Made by a program: the position numbers and the translations under genes. The notes under the pieces were generated by a model, which was not told where the DNA came from, made no database searches, and saw only the letters and a program-made list of their open reading frames with translations. 64,000 bases of DNA from Catenuloplanes indicus. GTDB taxonomy: Bacteria > Actinomycetota > Actinomycetes > Mycobacteriales > Micromonosporaceae. Positions 56,856 through 64,000 of the stretch are shown piece by piece; positions within the stretch are counted from its first letter, which is position 1, and each line of letters starts with the position of its first letter. The stretch is taken from contig NZ_JAUSUZ010000001.1 of the NCBI RefSeq assembly GCF_030813715.1, positions 6,882,001 to 6,946,000 of the forward strand, written 5' to 3'.

Positions 56856-58040
56856 ATGACCGGGGCGCATGTCATCGCCGACGGGACCGAAGCGCTGGAG
56901 GTGGCACGGCGGCTCGCCGCGAAGTTCGCCAAGGAGGCGGCCGCGCGCGACGCCGAGCGCCGGCTGCCCCGCGCCGAGCTGGACCGGCTGTCCGCCGCCG
57001 GCCTGCTCGCGATCACGGTCCCGGCCACGCACGGCGGCGCCGACGTCGACGCGGTCACGCTGGCCGAGGTGCTGCGCCTCCTCGCGGCCGCGGACCCGAA
57101 CATCGCGCAGATCCCGCAGAGCCACTTCGTGTACGTCAACGTGATCCGCGCCCAGGGCACGCCCGCACAGCAGGCGTTCTTCTACCGGGAGCTGCTGGCC
57201 GGCAAGCGGTTCGGCAACGCCCAGTCCGAGGCCGGCACCAAGCACGTGCAGGACTACCGCACCCGCCTGCAGCGGACCGGCGACGGTTTCCGGCTGGACG
57301 GGACGAAGCACTACAGCACCGGCGCGCTGTTCGCCCACTGGATCCCGGTGCTGGCCCGCGGCGACGACGAGAAGCTGTACGTCGCGTACGTCGCGGAGGA
57401 CACGCCCGGCCTCACCGTGATCGACGACTGGGACGGCATGGGCCAGCGCACCACGGCCAGCGGCACGGTCCGGCTGGACGGCGTGCACGTGCCCGCGGAC
57501 CGGGTGCTGCCGCACCACCTGACGTTCACCGGCCCGCAGTTGCACGGCGCGGTCGCCCAGCTGCTGCACGCCGCGATCGACGCCGGTATCGCGGACGGCG
57601 CGCTGGCCGAGGCGGTCGAGTTCGTCCGCACGAAGTCCCGGCCGTACTTCGAGAGCGGTTTCGCGCAGGCCTCCGACGACCCGCTGCTCATCCAGCGCTT
57701 CGGCGAGCTGGCGATCGAGGTCCGGGCCGCGCACGCGCTGCTCGCCGACGCCGCCCGCACCGTGGACGCAGCCCGCGCCGACCTCACCGACGACAGCGCG
57801 GCCGCGGCCTCGGTCGCGGTGGCGACCGCCAAGGCGTACGCGGACCGGGCCGCGCTCACGGTCACGAACGCGCTGTTCGAGGTGTCCGGCACCCGGTCCA
57901 GCCGCGACCCGCTCAACCTGCACCGGCACTGGCGCAACGCGCGCACGCACACGCTGCACGACCCGGTCCGCTGGAAGGTCCAGCACATCGGCCGGTACGT
58001 GCTCAACGGCACCCGGCCGCCCCGGCACGGGCTGCTCTGA
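56856..58040 (+). CDS. SfnB-like sulfur-acquisition acyl-CoA-dehydrogenase-type oxidoreductase
   Basis: 394 residues from the ATG at 56856, with GAGGG upstream. Acyl-CoA dehydrogenase fold: 'GLLAITVPATHGGADVDAVT', 'AQIPQSHFVYVNVIRAQGTP', 'KRFGNAQSEAGTKHVQDYRT', 'LTVIDDWDGMGQRTTASGTV'. The C-terminus 'DPLNLHRHWRNARTHTLHDP' and 'WKVQHIGRYVLNG' marks the DszC/SfnB-like flavin monooxygenase group instead of true fatty-acyl dehydrogenases. With the SsuD-like gene 27 nt downstream it probably oxidises or desulfonates organosulfur compounds. Substrate unresolved. Confidence 0.85.
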   Translation: MTGAHVIADGTEALEVARRLAAKFAKEAAARDAERRLPRAELDRLSAAGLLAITVPATHGGADVDAVTLAEVLRLLAAADPNIAQIPQSHFVYVNVIRAQGTPAQQAFFYRELLAGKRFGNAQSEAGTKHVQDYRTRLQRTGDGFRLDGTKHYSTGALFAHWIPVLARGDDEKLYVAYVAEDTPGLTVIDDWDGMGQRTTASGTVRLDGVHVPADRVLPHHLTFTGPQLHGAVAQLLHAAIDAGIADGALAEAVEFVRTKSRPYFESGFAQASDDPLLIQRFGELAIEVRAAHALLADAARTVDAARADLTDDSAAAASVAVATAKAYADRAALTVTNALFEVSGTRSSRDPLNLHRHWRNARTHTLHDPVRWKVQHIGRYVLNGTRPPRHGLL

Positions 58041-58066
58041 CCCGAGCGACACAGGGGAGTTCCACC

Positions 58067-59230
58067 ATGAGCCTCACGTTCCACTGGTTCCTGCCGACCT
58101 CCGGCGACAGCCGGGACATCGTCGGCGGCGGGCACGGCGTCGCACCCGGCGGCGCCGCGCAGGCCCGGCCGGCCACCACTGCATACCTGGGCCAGATCGC
58201 GCGCTCGGCGGAGCAGCTCGGCTTCGAGGGCGTGCTCACCCCAACCGGTGCGTGGTGCGAGGACGCCTGGATCACCACCGCGATGCTCACCGAGGTCACC
58301 GAGCGGCTGAAGTTCCTGGTCGCCTTCCGGCCCGGCCTGCTCTCGCCGACGCTGGCCGCGCACATGGCGACCACCTACCAGCGCCTGTCCCAGGGCCGGG
58401 TGCTGCTCAACGTGGTCACCGGCGGGGAGAGCGCGGAGCAGCGCGCGTACGGCGACTTCCTGGACAAGGAGGCGCGGTACGCCCGTACCGACGAGTTCCT
58501 GCACGTGGTCCGGTCACTGTGGCGCGGCGAGAGCGTGACGTTCGACGGCGAGCACGTGCGCGTCGAGCGGGCGCGGCTCAACCGGCTGCCCGACCCGGTC
58601 CCGCAGGTCTACTTCGGCGGCTCCTCCGCGGCCGCCGGCCCGGTCTCCGCCCGCCACTCCGACGTCTACCTCACCTGGGGTGAACCGCCCGCGCAGGTCG
58701 CCCGGAAGCTGGAGTGGATCCGCGGGCTCACCGCCGCCGAGGGCCGCATCCAGCGGTACGGCATCCGCCTGCACACCATCACCCGGGACACCGCCGAGGA
58801 GGCGTGGGCCGAGGCCGGCCGTCTGCTGCGCGGCATCTCCGACGCCGAGATCGCGAAGGTCCAGGCCGGCCTGCACCGCAGCGAGTCCGAGGGCCAGCGC
58901 CGCATGCTCGCGCTCAACGGCGGCACTCGCGACGGCCTGGAGATCTCCCCGAACCTGTGGGCCGGCGTCGGCCTGATCCGCGGCGGCGCGGGCACGGCGC
59001 TGGTCGGCAGCCACACCGAGGTCGCCGACCGGATCGAGGAGTACGCGAACCTCGGCCTCAGCGAGTTCATCCTCTCCGGCTACCCGCACCTGGAGGAGGC
59101 CTACTGGTTCGGCGAGGGCGTCCTGCCCATCCTGCGCGAGCGCGGCCTGTGGCAGCACCCGGCCGGCGAGCCCACCCTGCGCGACACCGTGACCGTCCCG
59201 TTCACCCCCGAGCCGGTTCGATCCAGCTGA
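58067..59230 (+). CDS. ssuD: SsuD-like FMNH2-dependent alkanesulfonate monooxygenase
   Basis: 387 residues from the ATG at 58067, with AGGGGAG upstream. Luciferase-like fold: 'LTFHWFLPTSGDSRDIVGGG', 'EGVLTPTGAWCEDAWITTAM', 'GRVLLNVVTGGESAEQRAYG', 'YARTDEFLHVVRSLWRGESV', 'PQVYFGGSSAAAGPVSARHS', 'ILSGYPHLEEAYWFGEGVLP'. These are SsuD signatures, including the Cys in 'GAWCEDA', the flexible loop region, and the final 'YPHLEEA'. It releases sulfite from alkanesulfonates using reduced flavin. No SsuE reductase or SsuABC transporter is adjacent, so reduced flavin must come from elsewhere. It follows SfnB in an operon. Confidence 0.9.
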   Translation: MSLTFHWFLPTSGDSRDIVGGGHGVAPGGAAQARPATTAYLGQIARSAEQLGFEGVLTPTGAWCEDAWITTAMLTEVTERLKFLVAFRPGLLSPTLAAHMATTYQRLSQGRVLLNVVTGGESAEQRAYGDFLDKEARYARTDEFLHVVRSLWRGESVTFDGEHVRVERARLNRLPDPVPQVYFGGSSAAAGPVSARHSDVYLTWGEPPAQVARKLEWIRGLTAAEGRIQRYGIRLHTITRDTAEEAWAEAGRLLRGISDAEIAKVQAGLHRSESEGQRRMLALNGGTRDGLEISPNLWAGVGLIRGGAGTALVGSHTEVADRIEEYANLGLSEFILSGYPHLEEAYWFGEGVLPILRERGLWQHPAGEPTLRDTVTVPFTPEPVRSS

Positions 59231-59275
59231 CCGCCGTACCCGGCCATGGCTGATCGCGCCGGTTACGGCGTGGTG

Positions 59276-61369
59276 CTACTCCGTGCTGTTCATCGGGAGG
59301 CGGATCTGGAACGCGGTGCCGGAGTCCGGGTTGAGCAGCGCGATCGTGCCGTGGTGGCGTTCGATGATGGCACGGCTGATCGCCAGGCCGAGACCGCTGC
59401 CCGGGATCGCCCGGTCGCGCGTTCGGGAGCTGCGGTAGAAGCGGGAGAACAGCCGGTCGCGCTCGTCCGGTGGGATGCCGATCCCGCGGTCCGCCACGAC
59501 CAGCTCGGCCACGTAGTCGCCGTCCGCGGCGAGCGTGACCGTGACCTCGCCGCCGTCCGGGCTGTACTTGATGCCGTTGCCGATCAGGTTGTCCAGCACG
59601 CGCCGCAGCCGCATCCGGTCGCCCGGCAGGACCAGCGACTCGGGTGCGTCCACGCGCAGCGTGATCGAGTCGCCGGTCAGCGAGGCGCGGGCCGCGTCGG
59701 CCGCCTCACGGACCACCTCGGCCAGGTCGCACGGGGTGAGCTGCACGGTGGCGTGGCCGGTGTCCAGCGCGGCCAGGTCCAGCAGGTCGTCGATGATGCC
59801 GCGGAGCAGCGTGGTGTTGCGGTCGATCACCTCCAGCAGCGCCGGGCCGTCCGCGGTCAGCTGCGCCGGTGTGGCCTCGCGGAGCAGGCTGGTGTACGCG
59901 CTGATCGAGGTCAGCGGCGTCCGCATCTCGTGCCCGATCAGCGCGAGATACTCGTCCTTGCTGCGGGCCAGCTGCAGCTCCAGGTCCTCGGCCCGGCGGC
60001 GCTCCAGGAACTGGCCGACGTGCGCGGCGATCCCGGCCAGCAGCGCGACCAGCGCGTCCTCCGGGTCCTCGACGACCTCGGCGAAGAACGCGAGCACGCC
60101 GAGCGTGTCGTCGCCGGACCGGACCGGGATGGCCAGGGCGGCGTGCAGTTGCGACGTCTCGATCGTGTCCGCGGGCAGCAGCGCCTCACCGTCGGCCAGG
60201 TCGCGGATCCAGACCGGCTCGCCGGTCAGCCACGCCTTGCCGGAGATCCCCTGGCCGTACGCGAGCTGATCCGGCACGTGCATCGCGGCCACGCTGCCCG
60301 GCGCGCTCCAGTGCGCGGCGGCCCGCAGCACGCCGCCGGGGCCGTCGACCAGCCACAGTTCCGCGTGCGCCCAGCCGAGCGTGCGGACCACGGCCTCGAG
60401 CACCCGTGGCCCGGCCTCGGTCGCGCTCGCGGCCTCGGCCAGCGCGGACGCGACCGCCAGCTCACAGTCGCGGAACCGTTCGGTGCGCTTCAGCTCGGTG
60501 ACGTCCTGGAGCGCGATCACGGCGCCGAGCCGCTCACCGGACGCGTCCGCGATCGGCTGGCCGTCCACCAGCAGCACGCGCGGGCGCTGCATCGGCGAGT
60601 CCGCCAGCACCTCCAGCCCGTGCAGTTCCTCACCGGCGAACGCGCGGGACAGCGGCGTGTCGTCCGGCGCCATCGGCCGCCCGTCCGCGTGCCGGAGCCC
60701 GAAGTCGAGCGGGTGGCCGCCGGACGCGAACGGCTCCGGCGTACGCCCGGTGAACCGCAGCATCGGCGCGTTGATCAGCACCCGGCGGCCGGCCGCGTCG
60801 CAGGCGACCACGCCGTCGTGCAGGTTGTCCAGCACCGCGTCCAGGAAGCGCCGGTGCCGGTCCGCGTTCTCCAGCGCCTCCCGCTCGGCCACGAACGTGC
60901 CGCACACCTCGGCCGCGTGCCCGACCACGGACTGCTCCGCCGCGGTCCAGTCGCGCGGCGTGTAGTCGACCACCGCGCAGACGCCGACCACCGCGCCGGT
61001 CCGGGACCGGACCGGATAGCCGAGGTAGGCCCGCGCGTCCGCCTGCCGCACCGGCGCGTCCGGCGGTACCCGCGCGTCGTCGAGCACGTCGTGCACGACC
61101 AGCGGGCAGCCGGAGTCCAGGATCACCCCGGCGAGCGTGGACGCGGCCGGGATCGCGCCCAGGTCGGCCCAGGCGGCGGGCAGGTGGTAGCCGCCGCTCA
61201 TCAGCATGCGGCGCCCTTCCAGCAGCTGGACCAGGCCGGTCGGCGCGCCGGTCGCCCGCGCGGCCAGTTCCGCGAGCCGGTCCGCGGCGTCCTGTGAGAG
61301 CGAGCGGCGCGAGACGTGCACCCAGTCCGCGTCCGTGCCGGTCACGGCGGTGCTGCCCGTCGTCGCCAC
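59276..61369 (-). CDS. Sensor histidine kinase with GAF-PAS-GAF input domains
   Basis: 697 residues from the GTG at 61369, with AGAGGA upstream. No membrane segment. Domains in order: GAF (about 20-165, 'PTGLVQLLEGRRMLMSG', 'YLGYPVRSRTGAVVGVCAVV'), PAS (about 170-300), a second GAF (about 305-465, 'YGQGISGKAWLTGEPVWIRD'), then HisKA with the phospho-His in 'YLALIGHEMRTPLTSISAYT', and HATPase_c with 'LDNLIGNGIKYSPDGGEVTV', 'VADRGIGIPPDERDRLFSRF', 'GSGLGLAISRAIIERHHGTI'. A soluble sensor of light, redox or small ligands. No response regulator is adjacent, so it probably signals to a distant partner. Confidence 0.93.
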   Translation of the reverse strand: MATTGSTAVTGTDADWVHVSRRSLSQDAADRLAELAARATGAPTGLVQLLEGRRMLMSGGYHLPAAWADLGAIPAASTLAGVILDSGCPLVVHDVLDDARVPPDAPVRQADARAYLGYPVRSRTGAVVGVCAVVDYTPRDWTAAEQSVVGHAAEVCGTFVAEREALENADRHRRFLDAVLDNLHDGVVACDAAGRRVLINAPMLRFTGRTPEPFASGGHPLDFGLRHADGRPMAPDDTPLSRAFAGEELHGLEVLADSPMQRPRVLLVDGQPIADASGERLGAVIALQDVTELKRTERFRDCELAVASALAEAASATEAGPRVLEAVVRTLGWAHAELWLVDGPGGVLRAAAHWSAPGSVAAMHVPDQLAYGQGISGKAWLTGEPVWIRDLADGEALLPADTIETSQLHAALAIPVRSGDDTLGVLAFFAEVVEDPEDALVALLAGIAAHVGQFLERRRAEDLELQLARSKDEYLALIGHEMRTPLTSISAYTSLLREATPAQLTADGPALLEVIDRNTTLLRGIIDDLLDLAALDTGHATVQLTPCDLAEVVREAADAARASLTGDSITLRVDAPESLVLPGDRMRLRRVLDNLIGNGIKYSPDGGEVTVTLAADGDYVAELVVADRGIGIPPDERDRLFSRFYRSSRTRDRAIPGSGLGLAISRAIIERHHGTIALLNPDSGTAFQIRLPMNSTE

Positions 61370-61558
61370 CGGCCCGTTCCTCTCGTCGCGCCTGCTCTTC
61401 TCCTGTCAGGTTAAAGCGGCGAGCTGCCTCAAAACCGGCAAATCACGGACCGGCGCGTACGACGTCCGCGCCCCACCGCCCGATTCCGCACCGCTCGGCG
61501 CCATGCCGGAGCGGCACGCACGGCCGCCGCCCGGAGCAGCGGGCGGCGGCCTGGTGGG

Positions 61559-62308
61559 TCAAGCCGCGGTCGCGGCCACGTCCGGGCGGACCGCCCTCGG
61601 CGACCGTGGAGTGAGCAGCAGGCCCAGCGTGGCGCCCATCGTCGCCCACATCGCGGCCAGCTCGGCCAGCGACGCGACCCGGAAGTCCCAGATCAGCTGC
61701 GGCGGCACGTCCGCCGGGAGCTCTCCGCCGGTGGCCGGCCAGATCAGCATGAGCACCGTGTAGCCGGCGATCCCGGTCAGCACGCCGGCGGTCACCGCGA
61801 GTGGCGCCGACTGCCCGCGGGCCACCAGCACCTGCCGGACCAGCACGGCCAGCCAGGAGATCGCCGCCGCGGCCGCGATCAGTGACAGGTACTGCGCGGT
61901 GCGTGCGCCCACCGTGTCCGGGTCGCCGACCGCGGGCGGGTTCGCCGGGTACTTCAGCGCCGGGACCAGTGCGAACGACACGAACCCGAGGAACGCCAGC
62001 AGCGTCGCCCGGCCGAAGTCGGTGCGCCCGGGCAGCCGGTGCCGCACCCGCGCGAACACCACGGCCAGCACCAGCGCGAGGCAGACCGCGACCGCGAGCG
62101 CGGCCACCATGCCGCCGGCGATCTGCGTGGCGCGGCCGACGAGCGCCTCCTCCGCGGGCTCACCCGCGGTGCGCGCCTCCTCCACGGCGAGCGCGCGCTC
62201 GATGACCGGCTCGACGACGACGAAGGCGACCAGCGAGGCGGCCACCCCGGCCGCGACGCCGGCGAGCGCGCCCCGCCGCAGCACGCCGCCCAGCGTGACC
62301 GCGCCCAT
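61559..62308 (-). CDS. cbtA: Cobalt transporter subunit CbtA
   Basis: 249 residues from the ATG at 62308, overlapping the CbtB stop (TGATG). Five or six hydrophobic segments: 'RRGALAGVAAGVAASLVAFV', 'QIAGGMVAALAVAVCLALVL', 'ATLLAFLGFVSFALVPALKY' with the conserved 'LVPALKYPANPPAVGDPDTV', and C-terminal helices. The 'LKYPxNPPxVGdpdT' string is the family signature. CbtA forms the cobalt uptake channel. Expression is predicted to be controlled by the cobalamin riboswitch upstream of cbtB. Confidence 0.94.
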   Translation of the reverse strand: MGAVTLGGVLRRGALAGVAAGVAASLVAFVVVEPVIERALAVEEARTAGEPAEEALVGRATQIAGGMVAALAVAVCLALVLAVVFARVRHRLPGRTDFGRATLLAFLGFVSFALVPALKYPANPPAVGDPDTVGARTAQYLSLIAAAAAISWLAVLVRQVLVARGQSAPLAVTAGVLTGIAGYTVLMLIWPATGGELPADVPPQLIWDFRVASLAELAAMWATMGATLGLLLTPRSPRAVRPDVAATAA

Positions 62309-62517
62309 CAGTGACACGGAACGCCGAGCGCGTGCCGGCCGTCGTGGGTGAACTCGTGCAGGTACTCCGCGACCGCGCCGGTCGTGACCAGCCCGTTCTC
62401 CTGCAGCAGCAGGTAGAACACGACGAGCGCGACGACGGCCAGCAGCCAGGCGAGCAGCGGCACCCGGATCGGGGCGACGGCGGGGTCGACGGCCGGTGCG
62501 GAAACGTGGGACGGCAT
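62308..62517 (-). CDS. cbtB: Cobalt transporter subunit CbtB
   Basis: 69 residues from the ATG at 62517. One membrane helix ('LLAWLLAVVALVVFYLLLQE') and the His-rich end 'EYLHEFTHDGRHALGVPCH', which is the expected cobalt-binding tail of CbtB. The gene overlaps cbtA and follows the riboswitch. The size and tail are as usual for the family. Confidence 0.94.
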   Translation of the reverse strand: MPSHVSAPAVDPAVAPIRVPLLAWLLAVVALVVFYLLLQENGLVTTGAVAEYLHEFTHDGRHALGVPCH

Positions 62518-62555
62518 GATGAATGATCCTCTCGTCCATGCCTCGTGGCGATGTG

Positions 62556-62708
62556 ATGCGTCGCCATGGCCGGTCTCCTGGCTCCCGGATCATCACGCCC
62601 GCCCCGGCCTTCCCAGACCCGCGAGGATCCGGTGGCGAGGGTGGAGCGGGCACTCCCCGGTCACAGTGGCGAGGACCGCGCCGGAATCACACCGGCTTCC
62701 CGAGCACC
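62556..62708 (-). promoter_or_regulatory. Cobalamin riboswitch upstream of cbtBA
   Basis: Read leftward, the conserved elements occur in order: GGGAAGCCGGTGTGATTCCG (near 62700), GCGGTCCTCGCCACTGTGA, and the B12 box AGCCAGGAGACCGGCC (ending near 62569). The distance to the CbtB start (62517) is 52 nt. This is the classic arrangement for repression of cobalt uptake when cobalamin is plentiful. Boundaries are approximate. Confidence 0.92.
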
Positions 62709-62774
62709 ATGGCCCGCGCAGCGTACCGCCGCCCGAATTCCGCGGACAAGAGCTGGTGATCGATGCCCCACATG

Positions 62775-62811
62775 ATCGAGGCGCCGTGCACAGCGTGCAC
62801 GGCGCCTCGAT
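62775..62811 (-). terminator. Strong hairpin after trmB
   Basis: Perfect 17-bp arms (62775-62791 and 62795-62811) around AGC, starting 8 nt after the trmB stop. No T-run, but the stem stability is very high; it separates trmB from the riboswitch of cbtBA. Confidence 0.65.
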
Positions 62812-62819
62812 GACCGGCT

Positions 62820-63608
62820 CTAGACCTGCTCGTCCTCGGTGGGGGAGCGGTGGAAGATCACGTCGTAGATGCGGCGGTGGGCCGCGATGCCACGGCGCTC
62901 GAACTTCGTCATCGGACGGTGCTCCGGCCGCGGCGCGAACCGGTCGAACGCGTTGGTCAGGCCCGGTTCCGCGGTCAGCGTCTCCAGCATGGCCTCCGCG
63001 TACTCCGCCCAGTCGGTGGCGCAGTGCAGCGTGCCGCCCGGGCGCAGCCGCGAGCGGAGCAGCCCGACGTGCGCGGGCTGGATCAGCCGGCGCTTGTGGT
63101 GCCGCGCCTTCGGCCACGGGTCCGGGAAGAAGACGTGGATCGCGTCCAGCGAGCCGGGCGCGAGCTGGTGACCGACCAGCGTCAGCGCGTCGCCGAGCGC
63201 GACCCGCACGTTCGTTAGGCCGCGGCGCTCGCTCATGCTCAGCAGGTTGCCGACGCCGGGCGTGTGCACCTCGACCGCCAGGTAATCGCGCTCCGGGTCG
63301 GCCGCGGCCATCGCCACGGTCGCCTCACCCATGCCGGAACCGATCTCCAGCACCGTGGGCGCCTCGCGGCCGAAGAGCGCGGCGAGGTCGAGCGGCAGCG
63401 CCGTGGCCGGGTCGAGCGGCACGTCGACGCCGTGGCTCTCCCACAGCCGCTCCATCGCGTCGTGGTGCTTCGGACTCATCCGCCCCCGGCGGGGATGGAA
63501 CGTCCGCACCCGGGCGGGAGGCAGCGCGTTGATCTGATCGGCCAGCGCCTCCATGTCCGCGGACAGCTGGAGCGCTTCGTCAAGATCAGTGTTCGTCTCG
63601 ATACTCAT
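62820..63608 (-). CDS. trmB: tRNA (guanine-N7)-methyltransferase
   Basis: 262 residues from the ATG at 63608; a TTG at 63617 would add three. Class I methyltransferase: motif I 'TVLEIGSGMGEATVAMAAAD', 'YLAVEVHTPGVGNLLSMSER', the catalytic 'HVFFPDPWPKARHHKRRLIQ', and C-terminal 'RPMTKFERRGIAAHRRIYDV', the exact TrmB signature. It methylates G46 in the variable loop of tRNA. No tRNA gene is in the window. A strong hairpin follows the stop. Confidence 0.95.
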   Translation of the reverse strand: MSIETNTDLDEALQLSADMEALADQINALPPARVRTFHPRRGRMSPKHHDAMERLWESHGVDVPLDPATALPLDLAALFGREAPTVLEIGSGMGEATVAMAAADPERDYLAVEVHTPGVGNLLSMSERRGLTNVRVALGDALTLVGHQLAPGSLDAIHVFFPDPWPKARHHKRRLIQPAHVGLLRSRLRPGGTLHCATDWAEYAEAMLETLTAEPGLTNAFDRFAPRPEHRPMTKFERRGIAAHRRIYDVIFHRSPTEDEQV

Positions 63609-63694
63609 CAGACCCAAGACAATACCCAGCGGGTACGACAGAAGCGCAGCTCCCGCCGTACCCGTGCTGGGGTTTAGTGGTTGTTTGCGGGTGT

Positions 63695-64000
63695 TTATCC
63701 GAAAGTGCAGGTAGTGGCAGGAGTCGGATTACTCCCCGTCCACGACGCGATGAACCCGGCCGTGGTGGAGGCGCCCGGCGCGAGCACGCCGTTCCAGGAC
63801 GCGTTGCTCACCGTGACATCGACACCCGATTGGGTGACATTCCCACCCCACGCCTGCGACACGGTCTGCCCGGCGCCGAACGCGAACCGCGCGGTCCACG
63901 ACCGGCTGGCCGCGCTACCGCCGTTGGCGATCACCACCTCGCCCTGGAAGCCGCCCTGCCACTGACCGACGATCGTGTACGTGGCGGTGCAGCCCCCGCC
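63695..64000 (-). CDS. Secreted protein with C-terminal CBM2 (incomplete, N-terminal part outside)
   Basis: The stop is TAA at 63695-63697, and the frame stays open to the window edge. The visible 101 residues are a family 2 carbohydrate-binding module: 'CTATYTIVGQWQGGFQGEVV' opens it, then 'NGGSAASRSWTARFAFGAGQ', 'VSQAWGGNVTQSGVDVTVSN', 'WNGVLAPGASTTAGFIASWT' and a final Cys ('PATTCTFG') that pairs with the first. The Trp residues at 'QWQGG', 'SWTARF' and 'ASWNGV' stack on cellulose or chitin. The catalytic domain is beyond the edge. It is likely another polysaccharide-degrading enzyme. Confidence 0.9.
   Translation of the reverse strand, partial: GGGCTATYTIVGQWQGGFQGEVVIANGGSAASRSWTARFAFGAGQTVSQAWGGNVTQSGVDVTVSNASWNGVLAPGASTTAGFIASWTGSNPTPATTCTFG

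Noticed and set aside
59246-61297. Rightward ORF opposite the sensor kinase
   Set aside because: Val/Arg/Gly repeats and no start signal; the kinase domains on the other strand are unambiguous.

Overview
The window is 64 kb of very GC-rich, densely coded DNA from an actinobacterium, most likely a member of the Micromonosporaceae (Actinoplanes or a relative). This is inferred from several features together: GTG and TTG starts, F420-type LLM and PPOX oxidoreductases, MmpS-like and SPFH lipoproteins, a PknB-type kinase with an exported C-terminal domain, an AA10 LPMO with a CBM2 tail, a ricin-type lectin, and a gene set that I recognise as the Streptomyces coelicolor SCO2521-SCO2525 families. 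I saw no rRNA, tRNA, CRISPR array, prophage or insertion sequence.

Layout. 1-6.5 kb: aldehyde dehydrogenase start, small hypothetical genes, an F420/PPOX enzyme, a long-chain acyl-CoA ligase behind a palindromic operator, a P450-like protein without a heme cysteine, a PAP2 phosphatase and a lone receiver domain. 6.5-12.4 kb: helicase HrpB, an ABC-F protein and a DUF4240 protein. 12.5-20.3 kb: the most interesting stretch. Two related transcription units start with the same 15-nt leader element. One encodes a two-helix membrane protein with an uncharacterised C-terminal domain. The other encodes an SCO2521-like protein and a shortened membrane paralogue. Facing the second unit is a tightly coupled four-gene set (SCO2525-like methyltransferase, SCO2524-like, SCO2523-like variant P-loop NTPase, SCO2522-like). 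A D-amino-acid-oxidase-type pseudogene lies between the two units. 20.3-22.8 kb: a P450 broken by one frameshift and about 950 bp of non-coding DNA with a 79-bp near-perfect palindrome.

22.8-37.7 kb: metallophosphoesterase, gamma-glutamyltransferase, amino-acid permease, Ser/Thr kinase, ArsB-type permease, lipoproteins, a secreted TIM-barrel-like protein, an ABC sugar importer without its own ATPase, and a VOC protein. 37.7-43.2 kb: an orphan E1-alpha dehydrogenase subunit, stress and membrane proteins, a MarR remnant, an LCP ligase and a ricin-type lectin. 43.2-46.6 kb: a complete tryptophan-to-anthranilate cassette (kynA, kynU, formamidase-like hydrolase) next to a divergent Lrp regulator. 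46.6-54.5 kb: 4-hydroxybenzoate hydroxylase, an M20 peptidase, a diguanylate cyclase, a QorB/HxlR divergent pair, an LLM oxidoreductase, a YchJ protein and an XRE repressor with paired operators. 54.5-64 kb: AA10 LPMO, a sulfonate-sulfur pair (SfnB-like and SsuD-like), a GAF/PAS sensor kinase, cobalt transporter genes cbtBA under a cobalamin riboswitch, trmB, and the C-terminal CBM2 of another secreted protein.

At least four loci (D-amino-acid oxidase, P450, MarR, a small membrane protein) are frameshifted. At the sites that could be localised the shifts lie in or beside short runs of G or C. They may be decaying genes or base-call errors, and the sequence alone cannot decide. Family names come from motif recognition without database searches.
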